From: Myxococcales bacterium
Lineage (GTDB): Bacteria > Myxococcota_A > Polyangia > Nannocystales > Nannocystaceae
Assembly: GCA_020633295.1 (NCBI GenBank)
Contig: JACKDW010000009.1
Span: forward strand, 62,001-126,000
Direction of reading: 5' to 3'
Length of the DNA: 64,000 bases
Shown here: positions 20,156 to 30,300 of the stretch, piece after piece
Layout of the letters: each line of letters opens with the position of its first letter
How positions within the stretch are numbered: the first letter of the stretch is position 1
Program-made: the position numbers and the translations under genes
Notes under the pieces: generated by a model
Told to the model about the DNA's origin: nothing
Databases searched by the model: none
What the model saw: only the letters and a program-made list of their open reading frames with translations

Positions 20156-21376
20156 TTAGGCCCGCTTGCGCGCGGGGTTGTAAAACGGCGTCTCGACGAT
20201 CGTCGCGGGGATCCGGTGGCGGCGGTACTCGACGGTGACCTCGACGTCCACGCGCGCGCCGACGCTCGCGTGCCGGGCCTCGAGCGTGGCGAGCCCGAGG
20301 TACTGCTTGAGCAGCGGCGACCAGGCGGTCGTGGTCGCGTAGCCGATCTGTCGGCGCGCCGCGCCGAGCGTGCCGTAGATCGGCACGCCCGTGCGACATG
20401 CCCCTGAGGGCACCTGGGGCGGGAGCCCGAAGCGCGCGTGCAGCTCCTCGTAGGCGTCCCAGTCGTAGACGACGCCGGCCAGCGCCCAGCTCGATCCGCG
20501 CGCGCGCTCGCGCTTGAGCGCCGCCTGCCCGATGAAGGGCGCGCGCTCGAGGTCGACCGTCCAGCCGAGGCCGAGCTCGTAGGGCGTCGACTTGCGCGTC
20601 TCGAGCAGGCAGTGGTGCGCGCTGAAGTAGTCGACGCCGTTCATGATGAAGCCCGCCTCGACGCGCGTGACGTCGAGCGCGTCGATGCCGGCGGGCCAGA
20701 TCCCGTGGGGGCGCCCGGCTTCGAACACCGCGTCCCAGAGGTCGAGCGCGTGCTCGCGGTCGACCCACAGCTCGTAGCCGAGGTCGCCGGTGTAGCCGGT
20801 GCGCGTGACGATCACCGGGTGCGCGCCCCGGGGGCCGCGGACGGTGCCGCGGGCCAGGCGGAAGAACTTGAGCTCGGCGAGCGAGCGGCCCTCGGGCTCG
20901 ATCGCGGCGACCACGATGTCGCGCGCGCGCGGGCCCTGGAGCGCGAGCGCGGCGAGCCGATCGGTGATGTCCTCGACGCGCACGTCGAGCCCGCGCGCGC
21001 TCTCGAGCAGCCACGAGTACGTGGGCTCGGCCGCGGTCACGCGGTAGCGGTGCTTGCCCAGCTTCCACACCGTGCCGTCGTCCATGACCTTGCCGGCGTC
21101 GTCGCACCAGCAGCAGTAGGTCACCTGCCGGGTCTTGAGGCGCGCGATGTTGCGGACCATGACGCGCGAGAGCAGCGCGGCCGCGTCGGGCCCCGTCACG
21201 TCGTACTTGTACAGGGGCGTTACGTCGATGAGCCCGGCGGCGTGCCGGATCGCGTGATACTCGCGCTCATGACACGTGTCGTACGAGCGGACCGCGTGGT
21301 ACCCGGCCCACTCCTTCCAGAACAGGCTCGAGCACAGGGCGGAGGTTCGCGGGTGAAACGGGGTCTGAACGGGCAT
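20156..21376 (-). CDS. Aminomethyltransferase family protein (GcvT-like, folate-binding)
   Basis: 406 residues, starting MPVQTPFHP at 21376. GcvT-fold proteins carry one-carbon units on tetrahydrofolate. Landmarks: DVTPLYKYDVTGPDAAALLSR, the hydrophobic strand VTYCCWCDDAGKVMDDGTVW, the characteristic TRTGYTGDLGYELWV segment and a C-terminal barrel domain starting near IGQAALKRER. It resembles stand-alone members related to dimethylglycine dehydrogenase or DmdA more than the glycine cleavage T-protein, because no gcvH or gcvP is nearby. It is first in a three-gene unit with two FAD oxidoreductases. The frame is open a little further upstream, but MPVQTP is the natural start. Confidence 0.88.
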   Translation of the reverse strand: MPVQTPFHPRTSALCSSLFWKEWAGYHAVRSYDTCHEREYHAIRHAAGLIDVTPLYKYDVTGPDAAALLSRVMVRNIARLKTRQVTYCCWCDDAGKVMDDGTVWKLGKHRYRVTAAEPTYSWLLESARGLDVRVEDITDRLAALALQGPRARDIVVAAIEPEGRSLAELKFFRLARGTVRGPRGAHPVIVTRTGYTGDLGYELWVDREHALDLWDAVFEAGRPHGIWPAGIDALDVTRVEAGFIMNGVDYFSAHHCLLETRKSTPYELGLGWTVDLERAPFIGQAALKRERARGSSWALAGVVYDWDAYEELHARFGLPPQVPSGACRTGVPIYGTLGAARRQIGYATTTAWSPLLKQYLGLATLEARHASVGARVDVEVTVEYRRHRIPATIVETPFYNPARKRA

Positions 21377-21697
21377 TGCGGGGCGGTGCGGGGGCGCGAC
21401 CATACCCCAGCGCGAGTCCGCGCAGCAACGCGGGAGTCTGCAAACTTCGCGCGCTCGGGCCTCAGCCCGACAGCGGGGGCGGAACAGCGGTTGCGAGTCG
21501 AGTCGCGTCGACCGTGTCGTCCGCGCGGCTGGTTCAGCGCGCCCGGTCGCGCTCGCGCGGGCTCGACCCTGGACGCGGGCTCGCGACTCGGCACACGTGC
21601 ACCGAGTCGATGCGCAGCCGCGCGTCGCGGAGAACCCGAGCGCCGACTCTTGGGGCTGGAGTCGCTCGCGGCCAGCAGCGAGCTGCTCTCGCGCCCG
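21377..21697. other. Intergenic region, no gene seen
   Basis: 321 bp between the aminomethyltransferase start and the end of the TPR-like gene. It must hold the promoter of the three-gene operon. No clear dyad, RNA or short coding frame is seen; frames are Arg/Ser-rich. Confidence 0.45.
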
Positions 21698-23112
21698 TCA
21701 GAACGCGGCGCCGTGACGGAGCGCTCGCTGCGGCGGCTCGCCGCGCTCGAGGCGATCGTAGTCCGCCGCGACGGCGGCGAGGTTCAGGACGTGGGCGAAG
21801 TTTGAAAGGCACAGGCGGTAGGCCCGGGCGGCGCGCGCGAGCGTGACCGGGTCGCGCGTCGCGAGGCCGCGCGCGTGCCACTGCAGCGCGAGCGCGGCCG
21901 CGAGGTTGCCGGCGTGATAGTGACAGGAGCGCGTGAAGCGACGTGGGAGGTCGCGCGCGTCGCTCCGCGCCGCCTCGTCGCGCAGCGAGACCAGCGCGCG
22001 CCAGCGCGTCGCGTCGTCGCCCCGCGCCATCTGGTCGAGCGCCCAGCCGTAGCGCCAGTCGCAGGCGTGGATGTCCGCGGGCTCCCGCGCGAGCAGCTGC
22101 GCGTAGAGCTCGGCGGACGAGGCTGGATCGTCGAGCAGGCGATAGACGTCTGCGGTCGCGGTCGCCATGCGCGTCGACGTATCGGACTCTTCCGTCAGGC
22201 GCTCGAACAGCGGGAGCGCGGCGCGGGCGGGTCGGGACGCGGCGAAGGCCCACGGGACGACCCGCAGCGCGGCGCTGCGCAGCAGCGACGCGCGCGGCGA
22301 GTGCTGGACCCCGCGCGCGTGGTTGTTGGAGACGCGCACGACCGCGATGAGGTCGGCGAGCGCGGCCTCCGACTCGCGCGCGTCGAGCCGCAGCAGCGCC
22401 CGACGGTACAGCGCGTAGGCGCGGAGCAGGCCGTCGCCGCGCGCGGCGACCTCGTCGTAGTGGGGCCGCGCCTCCGCGGGGCGCGTGTCGGCGAGCGCGT
22501 CGGCGAGCAGCAGGTGGACGAGCGCGCGGTGACGGCTGCGCGCGCAGACCTCGAGCGTCTCGGCGGCCACGGGCGCGACCTGGTCCGCGAGCCCGCGCCG
22601 CGCGAGCGACAGCGCGAGCTCGGTGTACATCTCGGCGCGCGGGAGCTCGCAGCGCGGCGGGCCCGAGAGCAGCGCCCGCAGGACTCGCTCGAGCTCGAGC
22701 TCGGCCCAGCGCTCGCGGTCCAGCAGCGCCTGCTGCTTCGCCCGAAGGCGCGCCGCGTCGACTCGGTCGCCGCGGTCCTCGCTCTGGTAGATCGCCTCGT
22801 ACAACGACCCGGCGCGCAGCTCGTAGTCGTAGCGCGCGCCTCGTAGCGCGCGCGCGTAGGCCCACAGGTAGTCGCGGCGGGCGGGCTCGTGCGCGGGCGC
22901 CGGGCCGGCGAAGGGCGCGAGCGCGCGCTCGGGCGAGCGCGCCGCGGGGGCGGGCGCGCAGCTCGTGCGCCCGCGTCACGGGATCGAGTCGCGCGCGGGC
23001 CTGCGCGACGTGGCGGCGCTCGGCCTCGTAGATCGTCGCGATGACGTCCTCGGCGCGCGCGCCGGCTCTCCGGCGCGGAGGCCAGCGTGAGCGCGAGCGC
23101 GAGCCATGACAT
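21698..23112 (-). pseudogene. Secreted TPR-like helical protein with broken 5' part
   Basis: A signal peptide begins at 23112 (MSWLALALTLASA), but the following coding sequence changes frame at least twice before 22804 (AEDVIATIYEAERRHVAQARARLD in one frame, then YELRAGSLYEAIYQSEDRGDRV in another). From 22804 to the stop at 21698 a clean 368-residue frame shows repeated helix pairs (MYTELALSLARRG, VHLLLADALADTRP, LLRAYALYRRALLRLDARE) typical of tetratricopeptide-like repeats. It is probably a periplasmic or envelope scaffold; no catalytic motif is visible. The breaks fall in GC-alternating runs, so decay and sequence indels are both possible. Confidence 0.6.
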
Positions 23113-23192
23113 GGACTCCAGGACATCTCGCGCGCGCGGATGTTCCGACCCGCGGCAGGAACTTCTCGGCGGCGACGCGGTCTCCTGATCCC

Positions 23193-24356
23193 GTGCTCCG
23201 CTCCCGACCGCGCGCGCTGCCCTGGTGCCTGGCGCTCACCTTCGCCTGCGCGTGCGCGCCGACCTACGAGCACCACGACGAGCTGATGCTCCGCTTCAAG
23301 CTCGGTAACCTCTACGAGGAGGAGCAGGACCTCTCGATCGACCCGTTCTCGCTGTACACGGCCGAGGACGAGGCCTTCGATCGCGCGGTCCGTCACGCCG
23401 CCGAGTTCGGGGCCGCCCAGCAGTTCCGCGAGCGCGGGATGGACGAGCAGCCGCCGACGATCATCCAGCTGCAGAGCCTCGAGCCGCTGCCGGACGAGTC
23501 CTACCGGGCGCGCTTTCTACTCCGTCCGAGCGTGCCGATCCTGGTCTGGCACACGAGCGACGCGCACGAGGAGGAGCTCGAGCTCGCGCGGGTGACCTCG
23601 CAGCGCCTGGATCCGATCCACGAGTGGCCGTTCGCCCGCGATGATCCGCGTGAGCCGAGCGTCAGCGTCGTGCTGCCCACGCGCCCGCGCGTCGTCAGGG
23701 TCGTGCTCGAGGCGCCCAGCGACGCCCGTGAGCTGATGATCGTGAAGACGCCCTACGGGATCACGAGCGCGCCGTTCCCCGTCGAGCGCGGCAAGGACCG
23801 CGCGGCCGGGCGCTTCGAGCAGGCGCGCCGCGAGCACACACGGCGGCTCTCGGACGAGCTGCGCGCGCGCGGGTTCGCGGGCGCGGCGCTGCGAGGCGAC
23901 CGGCCCGTCGAGACGCTGATCACGCGGATGGACGCGGTCGCGCGACGGTACGGCGAGCTCCCGTGCGCGTCGTCGCCGCAGGCGTCTCGGCGTCCCGCGC
24001 GACCGGATGTCGACAAGCTCGTCGCCAAGTCGCTGACGAAGTACGCGCTCACCGGGGCGCTCGAGGTCGCGGTCGAGCTCGAGTGCAAGCACCACAGCGC
24101 CGACGTCGATCTGAAGCTCCCCCCGCGCGTGCCGGCCGCTGCGCTCGCCGAGCCAACCTGGTTCATTGACCATGAGCGGGGCGAGTGGAGCGCGGAGTTC
24201 TCCCTGGGCGACACGACCATCCTGCAGCTCTACGCCTACGACGATGTCGAGTCGTACCTGGCCGATGACGACGACGGGCCGAGCTCGCCGACCCCGTCGG
24301 CCCGCGCGTCCCGCCAGGCGCTCGAGCGCGAGGTGCTGCGGGCGCTCGTGGGTTAA
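23193..24356 (+). CDS. Envelope lipoprotein of unknown function
   Basis: 387 residues from the GTG at 23193, chosen because it opens a lipoprotein signal (PRALPWCLALTFACAC). The mature part is charged and soluble-looking with no recognised family. A helical region around residues 60-110 is followed by beta-like segments (RFLLRPSVPILVWHTSD, VSVVLPTRPRVVRVVLEAP) and a second half containing DVDKLVAKSLTKYALTGALEVAVELECK. It is divergent from the TPR-like gene with only about 80 bp between, so the two may share a control region. Its TAA stop overlaps the TAA of the convergent FG-GAP gene by two bases. Confidence 0.75.
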   Translation: MLRSRPRALPWCLALTFACACAPTYEHHDELMLRFKLGNLYEEEQDLSIDPFSLYTAEDEAFDRAVRHAAEFGAAQQFRERGMDEQPPTIIQLQSLEPLPDESYRARFLLRPSVPILVWHTSDAHEEELELARVTSQRLDPIHEWPFARDDPREPSVSVVLPTRPRVVRVVLEAPSDARELMIVKTPYGITSAPFPVERGKDRAAGRFEQARREHTRRLSDELRARGFAGAALRGDRPVETLITRMDAVARRYGELPCASSPQASRRPARPDVDKLVAKSLTKYALTGALEVAVELECKHHSADVDLKLPPRVPAAALAEPTWFIDHERGEWSAEFSLGDTTILQLYAYDDVESYLADDDDGPSSPTPSARASRQALEREVLRALVG

Positions 24357-26269
24357 GCGACGCGGCGACCCGCCGTGTTCACGCGGGCGGTCCGGCGCCG
24401 TCGACCGACGCCGAGGAGCGTCAGGCCGACGAGCGCGAGCAGCCCCTGCGGCGCGTCCCCGCTCGCGCAGCCGCAGCCGCCGTCGGAGCCGTCCGTGTCG
24501 GCGCCGGCCTCGGAGTCGGTGCCGTCGTCGTCATCGTCGTCGTCGCCGTCGGTCGTCGGGCCGTCGCTCGTGCTGGGCGAGGAGTCCGCGGTCGTCGGGC
24601 CGGCGGTCGGATCGCCGTCGGTCGTGCTCGGGTCCCCGGTCTCGCTCGGATCGCCGCTCGAGCCCGAGGCGGTGGTCCCTGGCTCGTCCTGCACCGTGAA
24701 CGACTGCTCCTCCGCGCAGCCGACGTTGCCGGCGAGGTCGGTGGCGCAGGCGCGGTAGGTCACGACGGCCGCGGCCTGGAGACCGGGGAACTCGGCGACG
24801 AACAGATCGCCGCCCATGGCCCAGGCCGTCAGCGCGGGCTGGGCCTCGCCGTCGAGCTCGTACTCGACCGAGGCCTCGAGCAGGCGCGGCCCGCCGTCGG
24901 TGACGGCGTTGTCGACGACCGCGAAGCGCACGTCCCGGGGCGTGTCGGTCTCGATGTCGCCGAGCGCCTCGACGATCGGGAAGCGCGGCGGGTTGCTGTC
25001 GGCGGGCAGCGCGGCGTTGCCGAGGTAGACGCGGTTGAGCTCGGGGTTGCCCTCGCCCTGGCCGGTCACGAGATCGAGCTTGCCGTCGCCGTTGAGGTCC
25101 CCGAACTCGCCCCACAGCGTCGGATCGAGCACGTTCGGGAACGCGCCGCTCTCGTAGGTGAAGTTGCCGTCGCCGTCGTTGACCAGCAGGCGCTCGGTGG
25201 TCGCCTGGCCGAAGTTGAGCGCGAGCACCACCGCGTCGAGGTCGCCGTCGTCATCGAGGTCGGCGCACAGCACCCCGTTGTCGTCGGAGCCCGGGTTGCC
25301 GCTGACGCGCGCGCCGGTCTCGTCGGTGAAGTTGCCGGCGCCGTCGTTGATCATCAGCTGCTCGGTGTAGCCCGGCCCGGTGTTGTCGATCCACAGGTCG
25401 AGGTCGCCGTCGCCGTCGACGTCGCAGGGGCTCATGTTGTAGTGGTAGGCGCCGCCCTGGTTGGGCGGGCCGGGCATGTCCGCGAGCTGATCGGTGGCGT
25501 CGGTGAAGCCGCCGCCGCCGTCGTTGAGCCACAGCGAGGACTTGCCGGCGTGCACGTTGATCAGGAGGTCGAGGTCGAGGTCGCGGTCGATGTCGACGAG
25601 GTCGATGTCGTCGGGGTCGTAGCCCTGCTTGTCGGTCGGGAGGCCGCCGCTCGCGTCCTCGAACACCCCGGCGCCGTCGTTGAGCCAGAGCGCGGCGACG
25701 GTCGGGTGCCCGGCGCCCTGGGCGTAGCCGTCGCCGATCACGATGTCGAGGTCGTGGTCGCCGTCGACGTCGCCGAGCCGGACGGCGCCGGCGTAGACCG
25801 AGGTCGCGGGCAGGCGCGCGGCGCCCTCCTCGTCGAAGGTGCCGTCGCCGTTGTTGATGAACAGCGCGCTGGCGTCGCCCCAGGCGCTCGGCGCCACGAT
25901 GTCGGGGGCGCCGTCGCCGTCGACGTCGCCGATCGCGACCTGGCGCAGGCGCTCGGTGTAGCCGCCGAGGATCGTGTCGGAGTGGTCCGTGAACACGGCG
26001 TCGCCGTTGTTGACCATGGTCACGAGGGGCTGCGGCGCGCCCATCGAGAAGAAGCCGGAGTAGTTGACGAACACGATGTCGAGGTCGTCGTCGAGGTCGA
26101 GATCCGCGACCCGCAGGTAGTTGGTCCAGCAGCCGCCGCCGCCGCAGGCCTGGGCGCCGAGGTTGTCCAGCGCGTCGTCGAAGCGCGGGGCGGCGCGGGC
26201 GTCGAGCGGGGTCGCGAGCAGGAGCGCGCAGGCGGGCGCGAGGAGGTGCGAGCGTCGAGGAGCGTGCAT
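24353..26269 (-). CDS. Secreted FG-GAP/VCBS-repeat protein with MYXO-CTERM-type tail
   Basis: 638 residues. A signal peptide (HLLAPACALLLATPLDARA) is followed by at least six calcium-type repeats with DVDGDGxPDI or DLDLDLLIN cores, each paired with WLNDGxGxF strands: an integrin-like beta-propeller, probably for adhesion. A further beta domain (VEYELDGEAQPALTAW) leads to a Ser/Thr/Gly/Asp linker and a tail consisting of CGCAS, one hydrophobic helix (GLLALVGLTLLGV) and RRRR. Such tails are recognised and processed by a myxobacterial sorting system, so the protein is likely surface-attached. The start MHAPRRS at 26269 is chosen for its signal peptide. Confidence 0.88.
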   Translation of the reverse strand: MHAPRRSHLLAPACALLLATPLDARAAPRFDDALDNLGAQACGGGGCWTNYLRVADLDLDDDLDIVFVNYSGFFSMGAPQPLVTMVNNGDAVFTDHSDTILGGYTERLRQVAIGDVDGDGAPDIVAPSAWGDASALFINNGDGTFDEEGAARLPATSVYAGAVRLGDVDGDHDLDIVIGDGYAQGAGHPTVAALWLNDGAGVFEDASGGLPTDKQGYDPDDIDLVDIDRDLDLDLLINVHAGKSSLWLNDGGGGFTDATDQLADMPGPPNQGGAYHYNMSPCDVDGDGDLDLWIDNTGPGYTEQLMINDGAGNFTDETGARVSGNPGSDDNGVLCADLDDDGDLDAVVLALNFGQATTERLLVNDGDGNFTYESGAFPNVLDPTLWGEFGDLNGDGKLDLVTGQGEGNPELNRVYLGNAALPADSNPPRFPIVEALGDIETDTPRDVRFAVVDNAVTDGGPRLLEASVEYELDGEAQPALTAWAMGGDLFVAEFPGLQAAAVVTYRACATDLAGNVGCAEEQSFTVQDEPGTTASGSSGDPSETGDPSTTDGDPTAGPTTADSSPSTSDGPTTDGDDDDDDDGTDSEAGADTDGSDGGCGCASGDAPQGLLALVGLTLLGVGRRRRTARVNTAGRRVA

Positions 26270-26436
26270 GGTCTGAGGGCGCCGGAGCGCGCCCCCTGTA
26301 GACCAGCTCGCGGCGCCCTGGTCAAGCCGCGGCCCGCGTCGTTGTATCGTCAAGTCATGTCCCGTCGGGCATATCGTCGCGATCGCGGAGGTGCGCAGCC
26401 GCGTGCGCGCCGACGATCCTGCGGCCGCGACTCGGC

Positions 26437-26955
26437 TCACGCGCCGGGCGAGTCGTCGAAATTCCACGCGGCGGGGAGCTCGGCGCCGCACAGCGCACAC
26501 TCGAGCCAGCCGTCCTTGACGAGGTTGCGCTCGGCGCAGGCGGGGCAGCGGCGAAACTCGCAGGCGAAGGTGAAGCCGTCAGGGTGGGGGAGCCCGACGC
26601 GCAAGAGCGCCTCGGCCAGCGCGCGCCAGCAGTCGAGCGCGGGGCAGTAGCCGGTCGACTGGTTGCTGAGCTCGACCACGCGCAAAGGTCCCGCCTCGGC
26701 GAGCGTCAGCTCGCCGGCCGCGAGCACGTCCTGGCCGCCGGCGCAGGCGACGTGCTCCGAGCGGCGCTCCGCGACGCGGAGACGTCCGTCGGGCGTGACG
26801 ACGTAGGTCAGCGTGGGCTCTTCGCCCGGCGCTCGCGTCGCGAGCCAGGCGCGAAGATCATCGACGTGATCAATCACCGCGCCGGCCGGTGAGTCGCGCT
26901 CGCGCTCGCGGATCTCGGCGGGACCGACATAGCGAAAGCGTCGGAGGGTCGACAT
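26437..26955 (-). CDS. Conserved hypothetical protein with C-terminal zinc ribbon
   Basis: 172 residues; start MSTLRRF at 26955 (an in-frame ATG 9 bp earlier is possible). The first part is a small alpha/beta domain (VTPDGRLRVAERRSEHVACAGG, then AGPLRVVELSNQSTGYCPALDCW). The end is a zinc ribbon with two CxxC knuckles (RRCPACAE and LECALCGAE) 18 residues apart. The STGYCPALDCW motif and the ribbon suggest a nucleic-acid-associated or small regulatory protein; function unknown. The long open frame upstream is a shadow. A 14-bp tandem repeat array begins about 50 bp upstream of its start. Confidence 0.75.
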   Translation of the reverse strand: MSTLRRFRYVGPAEIRERERDSPAGAVIDHVDDLRAWLATRAPGEEPTLTYVVTPDGRLRVAERRSEHVACAGGQDVLAAGELTLAEAGPLRVVELSNQSTGYCPALDCWRALAEALLRVGLPHPDGFTFACEFRRCPACAERNLVKDGWLECALCGAELPAAWNFDDSPGA

Positions 26956-27324
26956 CGCGGGCATGATACGCGCGCGGGATCGATCGTCGCACCTCGTCCG
27001 CAGCTCGGGACCGCGAGTTCGGGAGCGCGAGGTCGGGAGCGCGAGGTCGGGAGCGCGAGGTCGGGAGCGCGAGGTCGGGAGCGCGAGGTCGAGAGCGCGA
27101 GGTCGGGAGCGCGAGGTCGGGAGCGCGGCAGCTGCGTCGGGACGGTCGAGGTCGTCAACGCGGAGCGCCTGCCCGTTCACGTCGGGGCGGGCGGGTCGAG
27201 GACGAGGAGCCCCGCGGCGCCGCGCGGGCGCGGGAGACGGTGGAGCGATCGGGCGCGCGCCTGCTCGATCGCGGTCGCTGGGACCGCGCGCCGGCGTGAT
27301 CCCGTGGGCGTATGCTTGCGCGCG
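26956..27324. other. Divergent intergenic region with tandem repeat array
   Basis: 369 bp between the zinc-ribbon gene and the HEAT-repeat gene. About a third is the 14-bp repeat array at 27007-27127; the remainder shows no gene, dyad or RNA structure. Confidence 0.5.
27007..27127. repeat. 14-bp tandem repeat array, about 8.5 copies
   Basis: Unit GGGAGCGCGAGGTC; seven complete copies from 27021 to 27118 (the sixth with one change, GAGAGCG), a partial copy after them and a degenerate copy before. There are no spacers, so it is not a CRISPR. It sits in the gap between divergent genes and may affect their promoters or bind a protein. Confidence 0.9.
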
Positions 27325-30300
27325 ATGACCTCGGCCCCCCCGCCCGCCGCCTCGCGATCCTCGCCCTCGCCCTCGCCCTCGCCCTCGCCCTCGGTCTCCG
27401 CGATGCTGCGGCGCGGCGCGACCGGGGAGCTCGTCGCCTGGCTCGCGCGCGATCCCGGCGCGCTCACGCTCGACGGGCTCGCGCGGCTGCTCGCGCGCGG
27501 CGCCAAGGACCCCGCGTTGACGCTGCTGGGGACGCTCGAGCTCGATCGCCGCGCTCACGCGCTGCGGGGCGGAGCCGACGCGCGCGAGCAGGACGCGCGC
27601 GCGCTCGCGGCGATGTTGCCCCGCGAGCTCGACGGCGCGCCGGAGGTCCAGCGGCTGCTCGCGTCGCTCTACGAGCGCCTGTGGCCGTGGCTGCCGGCGC
27701 CGCGCTCGCTGCCCGCGTGGCGCCGCGCCTCGCTGCCCCCGGCGATCGCGACGGAGTGGCTGCGCGTGCAGCTGCTGTGCGATCCGAGCTGGCTGTTCGA
27801 GCATGTCGAAGACGTCCCGCGGGAGTGGCTGCTGCAGGCGCTCGCGGGGCTCGAGCTGCGGCGCAGCCCGGATCCCGAGGCGGTCGTCGACGCGTTCGCG
27901 CGCCACCCCGAACTCGCGCTGCGGCGGGCGGCCCTGCAGCACACGCGCGCGGGGCTGGCGGCGGCGGTGCTGGCCCGGCGCGCGCCTGCGAGGTGCTGCT
28001 GACGCTGCTCGCGCGCGCTGACGCGGCGGCGGACGACGACGGCTCGGGGGCGCGCGACGACGACGCGGACGGTGACGCCGACGGCGGCGGCGCTGGAACG
28101 GGACGCCGGCGCCGAGGTTAATGCGGATACGGAAGTTGACGATGCGCTCGACGCGTCGGTCGTGGAGGCGCGCGCCGTCCGTGCCGAGGAGACCGCGCTG
28201 CTCGAGGCCGTGCTCGAGACGCTCGCCGAGCCCTGGGCGCAGGTGTTCCCGTACCCGCGCGAGGCGCTGTCGCGGCTGTATCGCGCGCGCCCGCAGGTGG
28301 CCGCCGGCGCGCAGGTGCGCGGCCGCAGCCCGGATCCAGGGTCCGCTGCGCCGCGTGATGGAGGACTCGAGCGCGCGCCCGTCCGTGCGCGCGCGGGCCA
28401 TGGAGCTGCTCGGCGACTTCGGCGGGCCCGGGGAGTTGGTCGCGGCCCTCGAGCTCGGCGCGGCCGATCCGCTGCTGCTGGGCCGACCGTGCGTCGCGCT
28501 GCTGCGCGCGCTGCATCGCCGGGGCGTGTTCGTGCGGGCGCCCCAGCTCGCGGCGCTGCTCGAGGTGTACCTCGGCAACCACGAGCTGACGGCCGAGGCG
28601 CTCGCGCCGCTCGTGCACACCTGCCGGCACGCGCTGCTCGATCGTCTTCGACAGGTTCCATCGGACAGCTTGGCGTGGGCCCGCCTGGCGCCGCTCGTGG
28701 TCTGCATGGCGCGCGCCCCGAGGGCGCGCGGCGCCTGGGCGCCGGCGCGCTGCTGCGCGTCACGCTGCGCCGGACCGGCGAGCCTGAGGTCGCGCGCGCG
28801 CTGCTCGACGCCCTGTCCGCGCTGCGTCGCGCCGGCGTGGTCGAAGGCGCGGAGGGAGGCTCGCAGGAAGTCGCGGAGGAAGCTTCGGCGGAGGGCGCGG
28901 AGGAAGACGCGGACGCCGAGGAGGAAGACGCGGAGGAAGACGCGGAGGAAGACGCGGACGCCGAGGAGGTCGCGCTGCGCTGGCTCGAGCGCGAACCCGC
29001 GGCCGCGCTCGCGTGTCTGCGGGCGCTCGGGGGCGCGGCCACGGTAGCGACGCTGAGCCGCCTGCTCGGCGTCCGCGACGACGGTGACGAAGACGATGGC
29101 GACGACGATGGCGACGACGAGCGCGAGCTCCCGCGCTGGCTCCGGCCCCACCGACGCGCGGCCCTCGAGCTGCTGTGGAGCCTGGCCGCCGAGCGCGACG
29201 CCGATCGCGATCGCCTGCTGCGACACCTCGATCCGCGGGCGCTGCCGCCCGCGATCGCGCGGGACCTCGGCGCGCGACCCAACGCCGCCGAGCTGTCGCT
29301 GCTGCGCCACGCCGTCACCCGGATCTCGGCGAGCGACTACCTCGTGACGCTGTGCGGGATCGGGGACGCGCGCGTGTACTCGGAGCTGCGCGACCTGTTG
29401 CTGCGCCTGGTCACCGAGCTCGACACCCGCGCGACGCTCAACCTCGACGAGCGCGGCGAGGAGCAGCAGACGGTGCCAGAGCGCGTTCAGCGGGCAATTC
29501 GTGAGCTCGGCGCGCGGCTGCACGAGCGCCGGCGGATCCGCCCGACCTGCCTGCTCGACGCCACGAGCCCGGCCGACGCGGGCCGCCGCCTGCTCGGCGC
29601 GCTCGCGCTCGAGCTGCTCGAGCGCGGTGATCTGGGCCCGGGTGAGCAGGCCGTGCTCCTCCGCCTGCTGCGGCCGCTGGGCGCGCTGCCGGGCGCGTTT
29701 CGCCGCTGCGCGCCGCTGACCCGGCACCCCGATCCGCACGTCCGCAAGCTCGCGATCGGGCTGCTCGCGGACGCCGACGCCGAGGCGCTCTCGATCAACC
29801 TGATCGCGGCGACGCGCGCGGACGACGTCCAGACGATCCGGCCGGCCCTCGCGGCGCTCGCCTCGATGGGCGCGCGCTGGGCCGCGCCGGCGATCGCCGC
29901 GTGCCTCGAGCACCCCGTGATGAACATCAAGAAGTCGGCCGCCGAGGCGCTCGCGCGCGCCGGCGCGCCCGCGGTCGCGCCGCGCCTCTTGTGGTGGCTC
30001 GGGCACCAGACAACCTGGCCTGCGCGCCGCGTTGACGCGGGCGCTCCGCGAGCTCCTCGGCGACGCCTACGCGGCCACGGTGCGCGCGGCGGTGTCGGCC
30101 GCCGACGAGCCGCGGCGACGCGCGCTGCTGCTCGAGGCGCTCGACGGCGCGCTCGCGCCGGAGGCGGTCCGCAGCGTGGTGCGCGAGGCGCGGCCTGGGC
30201 TGACGTGCTGCTCGAGCAGCTCGAGCGCGGGGCGCTGCGCCTGCGCAGCGGACGCTCGCTGGCTCGCGCCTGAGCTCGCCGCGCGCCGGGACGCGCGTGG

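Noticed and set aside
27007..27127. CRISPR-like repeat array
   Set aside because: The 14-bp units are directly adjacent with no spacers and no cas genes are nearby; it is a simple tandem repeat.
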